Origin: Amphibiibacter pelophylacis
Lineage (GTDB): Bacteria; Pseudomonadota; Gammaproteobacteria; Burkholderiales; Burkholderiaceae_C
Assembly: GCF_037688875.1 (NCBI RefSeq)
Contig: NZ_JAWDIE010000020.1
Coordinates: 1-62,988, forward strand
Direction: 5' to 3'
DNA length: 62,988 bases
How positions within the stretch are numbered: the first letter of the stretch is position 1; every line of letters begins with the position of its first letter. Below are positions 16,603-25,062 of the stretch, piece by piece. The translations under genes were made by a program, and so were the position numbers. Under the pieces are notes generated by a model that searched no databases, was not told the DNA's origin, and worked only from the letters and a program-made list of their open reading frames with translations.

Positions 16603-17427
16603 ATGACCTCCATTCAACGCCGCCGTCTGGCGCTGGCCACCCTGCCCCTGCTGATGGCGCTGTCGGCGTGCAACCGCACGGCGGACACCGCCGCACCCGC
16701 TTCTTCGCCCGAAAAAGCCGCCACCGCCGCCCAAGCCACCCCTGCTGGCGCCGCGCCGCTGGACGAAGCCGCGCAGAAATCGCTGCGCGAAGCCCTGGCC
16801 AAGGGCCTGCCGCAGCTGGGCCAGACCGGCGAGATCCGCCCCACACCCCTGCCCGGCCTGTACGAAATCCAGGCGGGCAAAGAGGTGTTTTACAGCGACG
16901 CCACCGGCCGCTACATCCTGCAGGGCGAAATCGTTGACCTTGGCCAGCGCCAGAACCTGACCCAGAACCGCCTGCAGGAGCTGTCGCGCGTGCCTTTCGA
17001 CCAGCTGCCGCTCAAGGACGCCGTCGTCACCGTACGCGGCAAGGGCGAGCGCAAGCTGGCCGTCTTCGCCGACCCCAACTGCCGCTACTGCCACATCCTG
17101 GAAAACAACCTGGCCAAGGTCGACAACGTCACCATCTACACCTTCCTCATCCCCATCCTGGGCGACGATTCAGTGACCAAGAGCCACGCCATCTGGTGCA
17201 GCAAGGACGCCTCCGCCGCCTGGAACGACTGGATGCTGAAGCAGAAAACACCTGCTGCTGCACCCGCTGCGTGTGACACCAAAGCGCTGGATCGCAACCT
17301 GGCCTTCGCTCGCGAGCAGGGCATTACCGGAACGCCCGCGCTCTTTTTCGCCGACGGCACGCGCGTGCCCGGCGCCATCCCCACTGAACAGATCGAGCAG
17401 CGTCTGGTGGCTGCCGCCGCATCATGA
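16603..17427 (+). CDS. DsbC-like disulfide isomerase, possible lipoprotein
   Basis: Thiol-disulfide isomerase that repairs wrongly paired disulfides outside the cytoplasm. 274 residues: an export signal ending in a lipobox-like LSAC with C23, an Ala/Pro-rich linker (about 25-55), an N-terminal dimerisation domain (about 55-120) and a thioredoxin-like domain with active site C160-R-Y-C163, structural pair C199/C224 and the cis-proline loop GITGTP. E. coli DsbC has CGYC and is soluble; the Arg and the lipobox are departures. The M61 peptidase start overlaps its stop by 4 bases, so the two are translationally coupled. Confidence 0.85.
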   Translation: MTSIQRRRLALATLPLLMALSACNRTADTAAPASSPEKAATAAQATPAGAAPLDEAAQKSLREALAKGLPQLGQTGEIRPTPLPGLYEIQAGKEVFYSDATGRYILQGEIVDLGQRQNLTQNRLQELSRVPFDQLPLKDAVVTVRGKGERKLAVFADPNCRYCHILENNLAKVDNVTIYTFLIPILGDDSVTKSHAIWCSKDASAAWNDWMLKQKTPAAAPAACDTKALDRNLAFAREQGITGTPALFFADGTRVPGAIPTEQIEQRLVAAAAS

Positions 17428-19313
17428 TCGACTACCGCGTCAGCCTGCACGACCACGCCCGGCACCGCCTGCAGGTTCACACCACCTTCACGCCGCAGGC
17501 CACCGAGACGCGGCTGGAGCTGCCGGTCTGGATCGCGGGCAGCTACCTGGTGCGCGAGTTCGCCCGCCACCTCAGCGGCCTGCGCGTGCTGGATGGCGCG
17601 CCCGGCACGCTGTCTGGCGCAACGCTGCAGCCCGACGGCAAGAGCGCCTGGCGGCTGACCGTGCCCCCCGCGCAGGTCGGGCAGGCGATCACGCTGGCGC
17701 ACGAGGTCTACGCCTTCGACGCCTCGGTGCGCACGGCCATGGCGGACAGCACGCGGGTCTTCTTCAACCCGACCAGCCTGTGCCTGCGCGTGCAGGGGCA
17801 GCAGGACGCGCCACACCAGATCAGCCTTCAGGATATTCCGCAAGGATGGGAAGTCGCGACGGGTCTGGATGATGTGGATGGCCCTGGCAACGCCTGGCGG
17901 GCCGACAGTTACACGCTGCTGGCCGATCATCCTTTCGAGATCGCCCCCTTCTGGCGCGGCCACTTCGAGGTGCGCGGCGTGCCACACGAGTTCGCCGTCA
18001 GCGGCGCCTGGCCGGATTTCGACGGCGAGCGCCTTCTGGCCGACACGCAGCGCATCTGCGAAGCCGAAATGGCGCTGTGGCACCCGGAGGGCAGCGCGCC
18101 GCCGTTTTCGCGCTACGTCTTCATGCTCAGCGCGGTCGAGAACGGCTACGGCGGGCTGGAGCACATCAACAGCACCGCGCTGATCGCCCGCCGCGCCGAT
18201 CTGCCCACCCACACCGAGGCGCAGGAAGAAGGCCGCGCCACCCGCGAAGGTTATGTGCAGCTGCTGGGCCTGATCAGCCACGAGTACTTCCACACCTGGA
18301 GCGTCAAGCGGCTCAAGCCGCTCGATCTGCACCCCATCGACGATCAGCGCGAGAACCTCACGCAGATGCTGTGGTTCTTCGAAGGCCTGACCTCCTATTA
18401 CGACGACCTGCTGCTGCTGCGCGCCGGGCTGATCTCGCCCGCGCAACACCGCGCGCTGCTGGCCAAGACGCTGCAGGGCGTGTGGAACAGCCCCGGGCGG
18501 CGCGTGCAGTCGGTGGCGCAGGCCTCGCACGACGCCTGGATCCGCTACTACCGCCCCGACGAGCACACGCCCAACAGCACCGTCAGCTACTATGCCAAAG
18601 GCGCGCTGGTCGGCCTGGCGCTCGACGCCCTGCTGCGCCAGACGCCCGCACCGGGCGGCGCGGTGACGCTGGACGATCTCATGCGCTGGCTGTGGCAGCG
18701 CGGTGGCCAGGCGCCGGGCTTTGATGGCCTGTCGCGGCCGATCACCGAGGACGACATCCACGCCGGAATGCTGGCGCTGACCGGGCACGACCTGCGCGCG
18801 CGCATCCAGCCCTGGCTGCACGGCACGGACGAGCTGCCCCTGACCGAGCTGCTGGCGCCGCTGGGCCTGAAGATGCCGCCGCCGCCACAGGCCAGCATCT
18901 GGTCGCTGCTGAACGCCACTCCCGACGTGACCGACGCGCAGGCCAGGGCGCTGCTGAGCCCCGCCGCGCTGGGCCTGCGCCTCAAGCTGGATGCGGGCCG
19001 CGTGCGCATCGCTGCCGTGCTCGACGGCGGGGCCGCGCACGCCGCCACCCTGTCGGTGCACGACGAAATCATCGCCATCGACGGCTGGCGCGTCGCGCAG
19101 ACGGGTGACGTGGCCGACTGGCTGGCCCGCCTGCACTGCGCGGGCAGCGGCCCCGTCCGGACCACGCGCTGGACGCTGTGCCGCGACCAGCGCCTGATCG
19201 AACTGACACTGGATCTGGACCAGGGCGCCGCGCTGGCGCAAGGCGTCACGATCCAGCCCGAAACCCCCGAAAAGCCCGGCGCAGGGGCCGAATTGGCTTA
19301 CGTCCTGGCCTGA
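17424..19313 (+). CDS. M61 family peptidase (glycyl aminopeptidase-like) with PDZ domain
   Basis: A 629-residue zinc aminopeptidase-type protein. Parts: N-terminal beta domain (about 1-170), catalytic domain with zinc motif H286-E-Y-F-H290 and the following glutamate in FFEGLTSYY (near 318), and a C-terminal PDZ-like segment (about 505-600: GGAAHAATLSVHDEIIAIDGWRV). No signal peptide is visible, so it is probably cytoplasmic although coupled to an exported DsbC-like protein. Characterised relatives release N-terminal glycine or other small residues; the natural substrate here is unknown. Confidence 0.88.
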   Translation: MIDYRVSLHDHARHRLQVHTTFTPQATETRLELPVWIAGSYLVREFARHLSGLRVLDGAPGTLSGATLQPDGKSAWRLTVPPAQVGQAITLAHEVYAFDASVRTAMADSTRVFFNPTSLCLRVQGQQDAPHQISLQDIPQGWEVATGLDDVDGPGNAWRADSYTLLADHPFEIAPFWRGHFEVRGVPHEFAVSGAWPDFDGERLLADTQRICEAEMALWHPEGSAPPFSRYVFMLSAVENGYGGLEHINSTALIARRADLPTHTEAQEEGRATREGYVQLLGLISHEYFHTWSVKRLKPLDLHPIDDQRENLTQMLWFFEGLTSYYDDLLLLRAGLISPAQHRALLAKTLQGVWNSPGRRVQSVAQASHDAWIRYYRPDEHTPNSTVSYYAKGALVGLALDALLRQTPAPGGAVTLDDLMRWLWQRGGQAPGFDGLSRPITEDDIHAGMLALTGHDLRARIQPWLHGTDELPLTELLAPLGLKMPPPPQASIWSLLNATPDVTDAQARALLSPAALGLRLKLDAGRVRIAAVLDGGAAHAATLSVHDEIIAIDGWRVAQTGDVADWLARLHCAGSGPVRTTRWTLCRDQRLIELTLDLDQGAALAQGVTIQPETPEKPGAGAELAYVLA

Positions 19314-19399
19314 TTTGAGGGAACCGCCAGAATCGCGGTGACTCGAAGCCGGTGTCTGGCTTTGATCCCGTTTTTTTATCCCACCCCCAAGGAACTGAC

Positions 19400-19621
19400 A
19401 TGAAATACACCCTGACCCGCACTCTGGCCACCGCTGGCGCCGTCGCTCTGAGCCTGGCGATGCTGAGCGGCTGCGAAAACATGACCCGCACCCAGAAGAA
19501 CTCCGCCATCGGCGCCGCAGTCGGCGGCGTGGCCGGTTCGGTCCTGACCGGCGGCAGCACCGGCGGCGTGCTGGGCGGCGCGGCCATCGGCGGCATCATC
19601 GGCAACCAGACCGGCAAATAA
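19400..19621 (+). CDS. Small glycine-zipper outer-membrane lipoprotein
   Basis: A 73-residue OsmB/SlyB-like protein. It has a lipoprotein signal with LSGC (C25) and a C-terminal glycine-zipper pair (IGAAVGGVAGSVL ... GGVLGGAAIGGIIG) expected to form a membrane hairpin. The start at 19400 follows AAGGA with 6-base spacing; the longer frame adds 16 residues before the signal and is unlikely. A strong terminator follows, so it is probably a single-gene transcript. Relatives are often induced by osmotic or envelope stress. Confidence 0.82.
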   Translation: MKYTLTRTLATAGAVALSLAMLSGCENMTRTQKNSAIGAAVGGVAGSVLTGGSTGGVLGGAAIGGIIGNQTGK

Positions 19622-19667
19622 GCCCGGCCAGGTTGCCCCAGCAGGCCAGGTAGCCTGCGGCCCACGG

Positions 19668-19696
19668 AAAGCAGGCCTGCGGGCCTGCTTTTTTTT
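19668..19696 (+). terminator. Rho-independent terminator after the glycine-zipper lipoprotein gene
   Basis: A 10-bp perfect stem, 19668-19677 with 19682-19691, closes a 4-base loop and runs into eight T residues (19689-19696). Classic intrinsic terminator. Confidence 0.92.
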
Positions 19697-19748
19697 CGCC
19701 CGGCCCTGCTGCGCGATGGGCGCGGCGTGCGGTTTTACAATCGCACCG

Positions 19749-20570
19749 ATGAATGCTGTTGACGCCCTGATTGATTCCCTGCCCCCTGCCCCCGCAAACC
19801 CGGGCGGCCAGCCGGGCCGCGTGACGCTGGCGGGCGCGGGTCCGGGCGACCCCGACCTGCTCACCGTCAAGGCCGCCCGCGCCATCACGCAGGCGCAGAC
19901 CGTGCTCTACGACGCGCTGGTCAGCGAGCAGGTGCTGGACCTTCTGCCCCAATCGGCGCAGCGCGTGTTCGTCGGCAAGCGCGCCTCGCGCCACAGCCTG
20001 CCGCAGGACGACATCTGCACCCTGATGGTCCGCCTCGCGCAGCGCGGCCAGCCGCTGCTGCGGCTCAAAGGGGGTGATCCTTACATTTTCGGACGGGGCG
20101 GCGAAGAGGTCCAGGCGCTGGCTGCCGCCGGGATCCCCTACGAGGTCATCCCCGGCATCAGCGCGGCGCAGACCGCCGCCGCCTCGACCGGCATGGCGCT
20201 GACGCACCGCGACCACGCCCAGATGCTGGTGCTGGCCACCGGCCACCTGCGCCACAGCAGCGAAAGCGGCCACCCCCCGCACCTCGATCTGGACTGGCCC
20301 GCCCTCGTTCGCCCCGGTCAGACCGTCGTCATCTACATGGGCGTCGGCGCCCTGCCCGAGCTGTGCCGCCAGCTCATCGCCCACGGCCTGCCGCCCACGC
20401 ACCCCGCCGCCATTGTTGAGAGCGCCAGCCTGCCCGGTGAGCGCTGCACCCCAGGCACTCTGGCCACCCTGCCCGGCCTGGCGCTGGCCGCTGGCGTCAA
20501 ACCACCCGCGATCATCCTCGTGGGGGATGTGGTGGGTTTGGGGCGTGTGGGTAATGACCCGGTGCGATGA
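19749..20570 (+). CDS. cobA: Uroporphyrinogen-III C-methyltransferase
   Basis: Transfers two methyl groups from S-adenosylmethionine to uroporphyrinogen III, giving precorrin-2 for siroheme or cobalamin. 273 residues with the SUMT signatures LAGAGPGDPDLLT (about 27-39), RLKGGDPYIFGRGGEE (about 107-122) and VIPGISA. It lacks the CysG oxidase/chelatase domains, so it is the single-function form. No siroheme, cobalamin or nitrite/sulfite reductase gene adjoins it. ATG 19749 (MNAVDALI) gives a 25-residue lead-in; an earlier in-frame start at 19716 is less likely because it is close to the terminator. Confidence 0.9.
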   Translation: MNAVDALIDSLPPAPANPGGQPGRVTLAGAGPGDPDLLTVKAARAITQAQTVLYDALVSEQVLDLLPQSAQRVFVGKRASRHSLPQDDICTLMVRLAQRGQPLLRLKGGDPYIFGRGGEEVQALAAAGIPYEVIPGISAAQTAAASTGMALTHRDHAQMLVLATGHLRHSSESGHPPHLDLDWPALVRPGQTVVIYMGVGALPELCRQLIAHGLPPTHPAAIVESASLPGERCTPGTLATLPGLALAAGVKPPAIILVGDVVGLGRVGNDPVR

Positions 20571-20661
20571 CTCCGCACTCAGGAGCAATTCTCAATAGAA
20601 TGTCTGGATGCGGATATCCTCCATCTGCGTTAACCGAGTCACTCACTCCAAGGAGGTTTGC

Positions 20662-20865
20662 ATGACCGCAGTTCCTGTCAGGCGAGACCCAGAAATCATG
20701 CACGGCACTTTGTGTTTCACTGGCACGCGCGTCCCGGTGAAGAATCTGTTCGATTACCTCAAGGGCTCGTCGTCGCTGGAAGATTTCCTCGAAGACTTTC
20801 CCGCTGTTTCGCGGGAGCAGGCCATCGCTGTGCTGGATGCGGCCAGCGCCAGCTTGGTTCATTGA
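20662..20865 (+). CDS. DUF433 antitoxin-like protein
   Basis: A 67-residue protein with the DUF433 pattern (MHGTLCFTGTRVPVKNLFDYL, then a SLEDFLEDFP helix region, which reads as a winged or ribbon HTH). DUF433 proteins are typical antitoxin partners of DUF5615 PIN-like toxins (VapB45/VapC45-type). The start at 20662 is fixed by a perfect AAGGAGG 5 bases upstream; the longer frame adds 18 residues. Its TGA shares one base with the ATG of the next gene. GC content is visibly lower than the neighbours, suggesting acquisition. Confidence 0.82.
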   Translation: MTAVPVRRDPEIMHGTLCFTGTRVPVKNLFDYLKGSSSLEDFLEDFPAVSREQAIAVLDAASASLVH

Positions 20866-21191
20866 TGCGTCTGCTACTGGATGAATGCGTGCCTGCGCGT
20901 CTGCGCCGGGCACTGCCGCTTCATCAGGTTTCGACGGTCACCCAGGAAGGCTGGTCTGGCATTAAAAATGGCCAGCTCCTGGCGCTGGCGGCGACCCGGT
21001 TCGACGCATTTATTACCGTAGACAAGAATCTGCCTTATCAGCAGAAGCAGTCTGCTCTTCCAGTGGCAGTTCTGGTTCTGGACGCTGTCTCCAACGAACT
21101 ATCCTGTCTGCTTGAGCTTATTCCTGCGCTGGAAAAAGCGTTGATTTCTTTGATGCCTGGCGACTATGTCCTGATTCAACGTCCGGAGTAA
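20865..21191 (+). CDS. DUF5615 PIN-like toxin candidate
   Basis: A 108-residue protein of the Mut7-C/DUF5615 PIN-like nuclease group. It begins MRLLLDECVP with acidic residues D6 and E7, has the family KNG step (N35-G36), and a second acidic pair D47 and D53 in FDAFITVDKNL; these fit the metal-binding positions of PIN-type RNases. Translation is coupled to the DUF433 gene through a TGATG overlap. By family analogy it should be an RNase held inactive by its partner, but toxicity is inference. Confidence 0.82.
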   Translation: MRLLLDECVPARLRRALPLHQVSTVTQEGWSGIKNGQLLALAATRFDAFITVDKNLPYQQKQSALPVAVLVLDAVSNELSCLLELIPALEKALISLMPGDYVLIQRPE

Positions 21192-21240
21192 ATCGGCGTC
21201 ACATGTTCCAGATGAAAAAACACCTCTGTTTCACGGCACA

Positions 21241-21699
21241 ATGATCATCGAAACCGACGACCTCTCCCGCCCCGAAATTCACGCCCTGCTGCGCGAGCAT
21301 CTGGCGCATATGCACGAACTGAGTCCACCCGAACAGGTTTTTGCGCTGGATGTGAACCGGCTGAAATCCCCCGACATCACCTTCTGGACGGCGTGGGAAG
21401 ATCAGGTTTTGCTGGGCTGCGGTGCGCTCAAAGAGCTGTCGGCCACGCACGGCGAAATCAAATCCATGCGCACGCCGGCGAAGTATCGCGGCCGGGGCGC
21501 AGGCCAGGCGCTGCTGGCGCATATTCTGGCCACCGCGCGATCGCGGGGTTATCGCCTGCTGAATCTCGAAACCGGAACGCACCCCGATTTCTGGCCCGCC
21601 CAGCAGCTCTATCGCCGCGCAGGCTTCAGCGAATGCGGGCCGTTTGGCAGTTACCTGGAAAACCCGCACAGCCTCTTCATGGCCCTGCATCTGGACTGA
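21241..21699 (+). CDS. GNAT family N-acetyltransferase, YsnE-like
   Basis: A 152-residue acetyl-CoA-dependent transferase. The acetyl-CoA binding motif is RGRGAGQALL (about 83-92), preceded by the strand IKSMRT and followed by NLETGTHPDF and LYRRAGFSECGPFGSY, which match the YsnE/YpeA-like subgroup. The substrate is unknown. No clear ribosome site precedes ATG 21241. It lies downstream of the toxin-antitoxin pair and upstream of a broken SRPBCC gene, in the accessory patch. Confidence 0.82.
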   Translation: MIIETDDLSRPEIHALLREHLAHMHELSPPEQVFALDVNRLKSPDITFWTAWEDQVLLGCGALKELSATHGEIKSMRTPAKYRGRGAGQALLAHILATARSRGYRLLNLETGTHPDFWPAQQLYRRAGFSECGPFGSYLENPHSLFMALHLD

Positions 21700-21735
21700 C
21701 GTGCTGGCGAAATACCCTCTGACCGAAAGCGCGAC

Positions 21736-22005
21736 ATGACCGAATCCACCACGCTCAGCACCTCGCGCACCCTGCCCTTTGCGCCGCAGATCATTTATGA
21801 CGCGTTTGCAATGCCCTCGGTACTGGCCACCTGGTGGGGGCCGCAGGGGTTTACAAACGCCTTCGAACATTTCTGCGCGCCGCTGTTCACACTCACTGCA
21901 GCGCCAGGCGGGCGCGCAGGGCTGAAGCACGCTCAGATGCCGACCGAAGGCCCTGACGCAGGTGCAGGCAGGGGCTGCATCGCCTGGCGGGCGCGCTCGG
22001 TGTAG
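21736..22005 (+). pseudogene. Truncated SRPBCC/AHSA1-domain gene remnant
   Basis: The first 45 or so codons (STSRTLPFAPQIIYDAFAMP, then WWGPQGFTNAFE) match the start of AHSA1/SRPBCC ligand-binding proteins very well. After about base 21870 similarity stops: the expected continuation (a PGG-W strand and roughly 100 more residues) is missing, and the frame runs on into sequence antisense to the DUF2628 gene until 22005. Intact relatives are about 150 residues. I read it as a gene cut by a deletion or rearrangement whose junction lies near 21870. Confidence 0.72.
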
Positions 22006-22571
22006 CTCTGGTAGGCCGGTATCGCCACTGCCGCCATCACGGCCACAAAGACAATCCCGACCAGCACCAGCAGCACCGCGCTGGTCCCGCCCTTGCGGCG
22101 CAGCCAGTCCAGCTGCTGCTGCGGATCGCTGAACAGCCGCTGCGCCTTGGCGATTTTGGCGCGGCAGTGGCGGTAGTACAGCGCATCACCGTACAGCGGC
22201 GGCACCACGAAAAGCGCCAGCGTGAAGCCGACCCAGCCCACGATCAGCCCGGCGCCGGCCAGCGTCTCGCTGAAAAAGCCCAGCAGCATCACCGATAGCG
22301 GCAGCGCCAGCATGACCACATAGGGCAGTACGAAATAGATGAAGGCGTTCAGCCCCATGCGCCGGTAGGCCAGCCAGTAAAAGGTGATGAAAAACGCGGG
22401 CCAGTGCCAGCCCAGGCCGGACTTGCCGCGCGCATCGAAATCCAGAAAACGCGGCAGATAGTGCAGCACAGCGCGCGGGCCGATGACGGCACGGTACAAA
22501 TCCTCCGGGCCAGGCGCAGCGGGGAATGCCTTTTGGGCGGGGTGGTCTGTGGAGAGATGGGTTTCGTTCAT
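21933..22571 (-). CDS. DUF2628 membrane protein with pilin-like C-terminal helix
   Basis: A 212-residue membrane protein of unknown function. An N-terminal soluble stretch (about 1-50) contains RFLDFDARGKSGLGWHWPAF, typical of DUF2628, followed by three or so hydrophobic helices (about 58-125). After a basic cytoplasmic loop (RLFSDPQQQLDWLRRKGG) comes a last helix ending VAIPAYQSYTERA (about 165-200), nearly identical in style to the N-terminal helix of type IV pilins, but without the GFTLIE cleavage site. It lies 52 bases after cbbO on the same strand, so it might be read through from the cbb genes. Confidence 0.75.
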   Translation of the reverse strand: MNETHLSTDHPAQKAFPAAPGPEDLYRAVIGPRAVLHYLPRFLDFDARGKSGLGWHWPAFFITFYWLAYRRMGLNAFIYFVLPYVVMLALPLSVMLLGFFSETLAGAGLIVGWVGFTLALFVVPPLYGDALYYRHCRAKIAKAQRLFSDPQQQLDWLRRKGGTSAVLLVLVGIVFVAVMAAVAIPAYQSYTERARQAMQPLPAPASGPSVGI

Positions 22572-22623
22572 GCGGGCATTCTAATTCCCGGCATACCGTC
22601 TCCCGAGCCAAGAGCGCTGCGCT

Positions 22624-25056
22624 TCAGCGCCCCGTACCCAGCCGCCACACGGCCTGCCCCAGCGCTTCGGGCAAGTCGCCCGGGTGGGCCAGCGCGCTAT
22701 GCTGCGCGCCAAAAATGGCGGGCATGTAGGCGATGCGGTCCGGATCGGCGCTGGCCGGCGCGCCTTCCAGCCCGATGCCGTAGACCGTCAACCCCTGGCT
22801 GCGCAGCTGCTGGACGACGCGCTGGCTGTCGCGCAGCAGGTCGGGCGCGCCGGGCGGTACATCGATGTCGGCGGGTTCGCCATCGGTCAGGACCAGCAGC
22901 AGGCGCGCGGCGGTGCGCTGGTGCAACAGGCTCGCGCCCGCATGGCGCAGTGCGGGGCCCAGGCGCGTGGACCAGGCGGGCTGCAGTGCGGCCAGGCGCT
23001 GTCGAGGCGCCCCGGCGGCGGGCTCGTCGAAGCCCTTGATGTGCCAGTAATGCACCGCATGGCGGCCGTTGGAATGAAAGCCCGCGACCGCCACGGGCAC
23101 GGCGTCGCCCAGCGTGTCCAGCAGCAGCGCCACGGCGAGCTGGCTCAGCGCCAGACGGTGCGGCAGCGCAATGGCGCCATTCAGGCCGCCCGCCACCTGC
23201 CCTTCGCCCGGCGCCAGCGGATCGGCCAGCGAGGCTGACAGATCAAGCAGGATAAGCACGCTCAGGTCGCGGCTGTCGGGGCGGTGATGCTGCTCGATGC
23301 GCTCGTCGGGCAGCAGGCCGCAGCGCCAGTCGGTGGCGGCCTGCAGGGCCAGATCGAGATCCAGCTCGCTGCCGCGCGCCAGACGGCGCACACGCCCGCG
23401 CCCGTGCGGCCAGACCCGCGCCCACTGCCGCGCCAGACGCTCGCGCAGCGCGCCCTGCCCGGCCAGCAGCGCGTCCAGCGCCACCGGGCTGGCGCTGTGC
23501 AGCAGCGCCTCGTGGACGCTGACCCAGTCGGGCTTGTCGCAGCCCAGCGCCTCGTCCCATTCGGGGTAAAGGCGCGGCGGCAGGCGCGGGGCGTCGGGCG
23601 GTGCGCTGCGGGCCTGATCGGCATCGGCGGCGTTATCGTCGTCCAGAATGGGCCAGAGCAGGCGGTTGTCGTCGCGGTAATCGACGGCGACCAGCGAGAC
23701 CTCGTCCAGCCAGCCCGCACCGGGCAAGGCCGCGCCGGCCGGACTTTGCGCAGGATTCTGGCGCTGGCAGGCCACCAGCCAGTCCACGGCCAGACGCGCC
23801 ATCTGCGCGGTGCTGCCCTCGCCTTTCCCGTCCGCCAGCACCTGGCGGAAAGCGGCGCAGGCCTGCGTGAGCGGCCCAGCCGTTTCACCGTCAGAAGCAG
23901 GTTCCGGCCACCAGCCCATCAGCGCTGCCGAGAGCTGCAGCAGCCGCGCCGGCCAGCCCTGGGCCGCGGCCTGCGGCGTGGGCAGCGGGTGGAGCTGGCG
24001 CAGCAGCGGCTGCCAGCCCGGCAGATCGCGCAGCAGCAGGGTGTCGATGCGCGCGTCTTCAAACACGCCAATGGCCAGGCGCTGCAGCAGGCTGTGCTGC
24101 CCGGCCGCCAGCGGCGTGCTGTGGCGGCGGTGGCCCAGGGCGTGAGCCATGCGCAGCAGGTAGCGGGTGTGGGCCGGGACGCCGTCGCGCACGTCCAGCA
24201 CGTCGGGCAGCAGCAGCGTGTCGCCCTGCCAGCAGGCGACGAAGCCCATCGGCGCCTGGCGTCCCCAGGTGCGCACCGGCGCCAGCAGCGGCGCGCTGCC
24301 CCACAGGGCGCGGGCGTTGGCATCGAGGCGCGGCTGCAGGGTTTCCAGCGCCGTGCCCGGGCGAAGGCGGGCCAGCAGCGCCAGGCTGTCGGGGCTGCGC
24401 GCGGCAAAATAATCGCGCAAACGGGGCGGATGGCCGCTGTGCAGGCGCAGGCCCCAATCGAGCCACTGCGTGAGGGCGTCCAGCGGCCAGACGGCCAGCA
24501 GATCGGCGCCCAGCGCGATGGCTTCGTCCAGACAGGGGCTGGCGTGCGTGCGGTGGTGGCCGTGAATGGACACACTGGTCTCGTGCGCCAGGCGGCGCAG
24601 CAGCGTCCACCAGCCCGTCAGGCGCGGCGGCGATCCCGCACAGGTGCGCGCCGTGTCCGGCAGATGCGCCAGCAGCGTCGCCAGCGCGGCCGCGTTGGGC
24701 GAGCGCTGCCAGTCGCGCACCAGATCGTGCCAGGCGGTCCAGACGGCATCAGCGTCTGCGTCCGCCTCGTCCGCCAGCGCATCGAGCGCCTGCGGCCAGC
24801 CCTGCAGCGCGGCCAGCAGCGGCGCCGCGCCGCGCCCCAGCCGGCCCAGGCGCCCGGCTTCGGCCAGCACCTGGTCCAGCCGCGCACGGGCCACTTCGGC
24901 GCCCAGACGCGACGTGCCGTCATCCAGCCAGCGGCGCAGATCAGGCCACAGGCTGGGCCAGGCGGTTTTGAGCTCGGGCAGCGCGCAGTCCAGAAGCTGC
25001 CAGGCGTCAGCCTGACAATCAGCGCCCTGCACGGCCGCGGGGGGCAGCGCGTTCAT
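22624..25056 (-). CDS. cbbO: RuBisCO activase subunit CbbO (von Willebrand factor A domain)
   Basis: CbbO is the adaptor of the CbbQO RuBisCO activase: it binds the RuBisCO and the AAA+ ring of CbbQ to free inhibited active sites. 810 residues, within the family range: a long Ala/Leu-rich helical N-terminal part and a C-terminal VWA domain (about 590-800) with an intact metal-binding MIDAS, DLSAS (near 603) and LTDGEP. NorD is similar in layout, but neighbouring cbbQ and cbbM decide for CbbO. It starts 6 bases after cbbQ ends, so they are co-transcribed. Confidence 0.92.
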   Translation of the reverse strand: MNALPPAAVQGADCQADAWQLLDCALPELKTAWPSLWPDLRRWLDDGTSRLGAEVARARLDQVLAEAGRLGRLGRGAAPLLAALQGWPQALDALADEADADADAVWTAWHDLVRDWQRSPNAAALATLLAHLPDTARTCAGSPPRLTGWWTLLRRLAHETSVSIHGHHRTHASPCLDEAIALGADLLAVWPLDALTQWLDWGLRLHSGHPPRLRDYFAARSPDSLALLARLRPGTALETLQPRLDANARALWGSAPLLAPVRTWGRQAPMGFVACWQGDTLLLPDVLDVRDGVPAHTRYLLRMAHALGHRRHSTPLAAGQHSLLQRLAIGVFEDARIDTLLLRDLPGWQPLLRQLHPLPTPQAAAQGWPARLLQLSAALMGWWPEPASDGETAGPLTQACAAFRQVLADGKGEGSTAQMARLAVDWLVACQRQNPAQSPAGAALPGAGWLDEVSLVAVDYRDDNRLLWPILDDDNAADADQARSAPPDAPRLPPRLYPEWDEALGCDKPDWVSVHEALLHSASPVALDALLAGQGALRERLARQWARVWPHGRGRVRRLARGSELDLDLALQAATDWRCGLLPDERIEQHHRPDSRDLSVLILLDLSASLADPLAPGEGQVAGGLNGAIALPHRLALSQLAVALLLDTLGDAVPVAVAGFHSNGRHAVHYWHIKGFDEPAAGAPRQRLAALQPAWSTRLGPALRHAGASLLHQRTAARLLLVLTDGEPADIDVPPGAPDLLRDSQRVVQQLRSQGLTVYGIGLEGAPASADPDRIAYMPAIFGAQHSALAHPGDLPEALGQAVWRLGTGR

Positions 25057-25062
25057 GGCCGG

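Noticed and set aside
21199..21930. Minus-strand open frame of 243 codons across the acetyltransferase and SRPBCC remnant.
   Set aside because: It is antisense to the GNAT gene, has no family similarity and no ribosome site.
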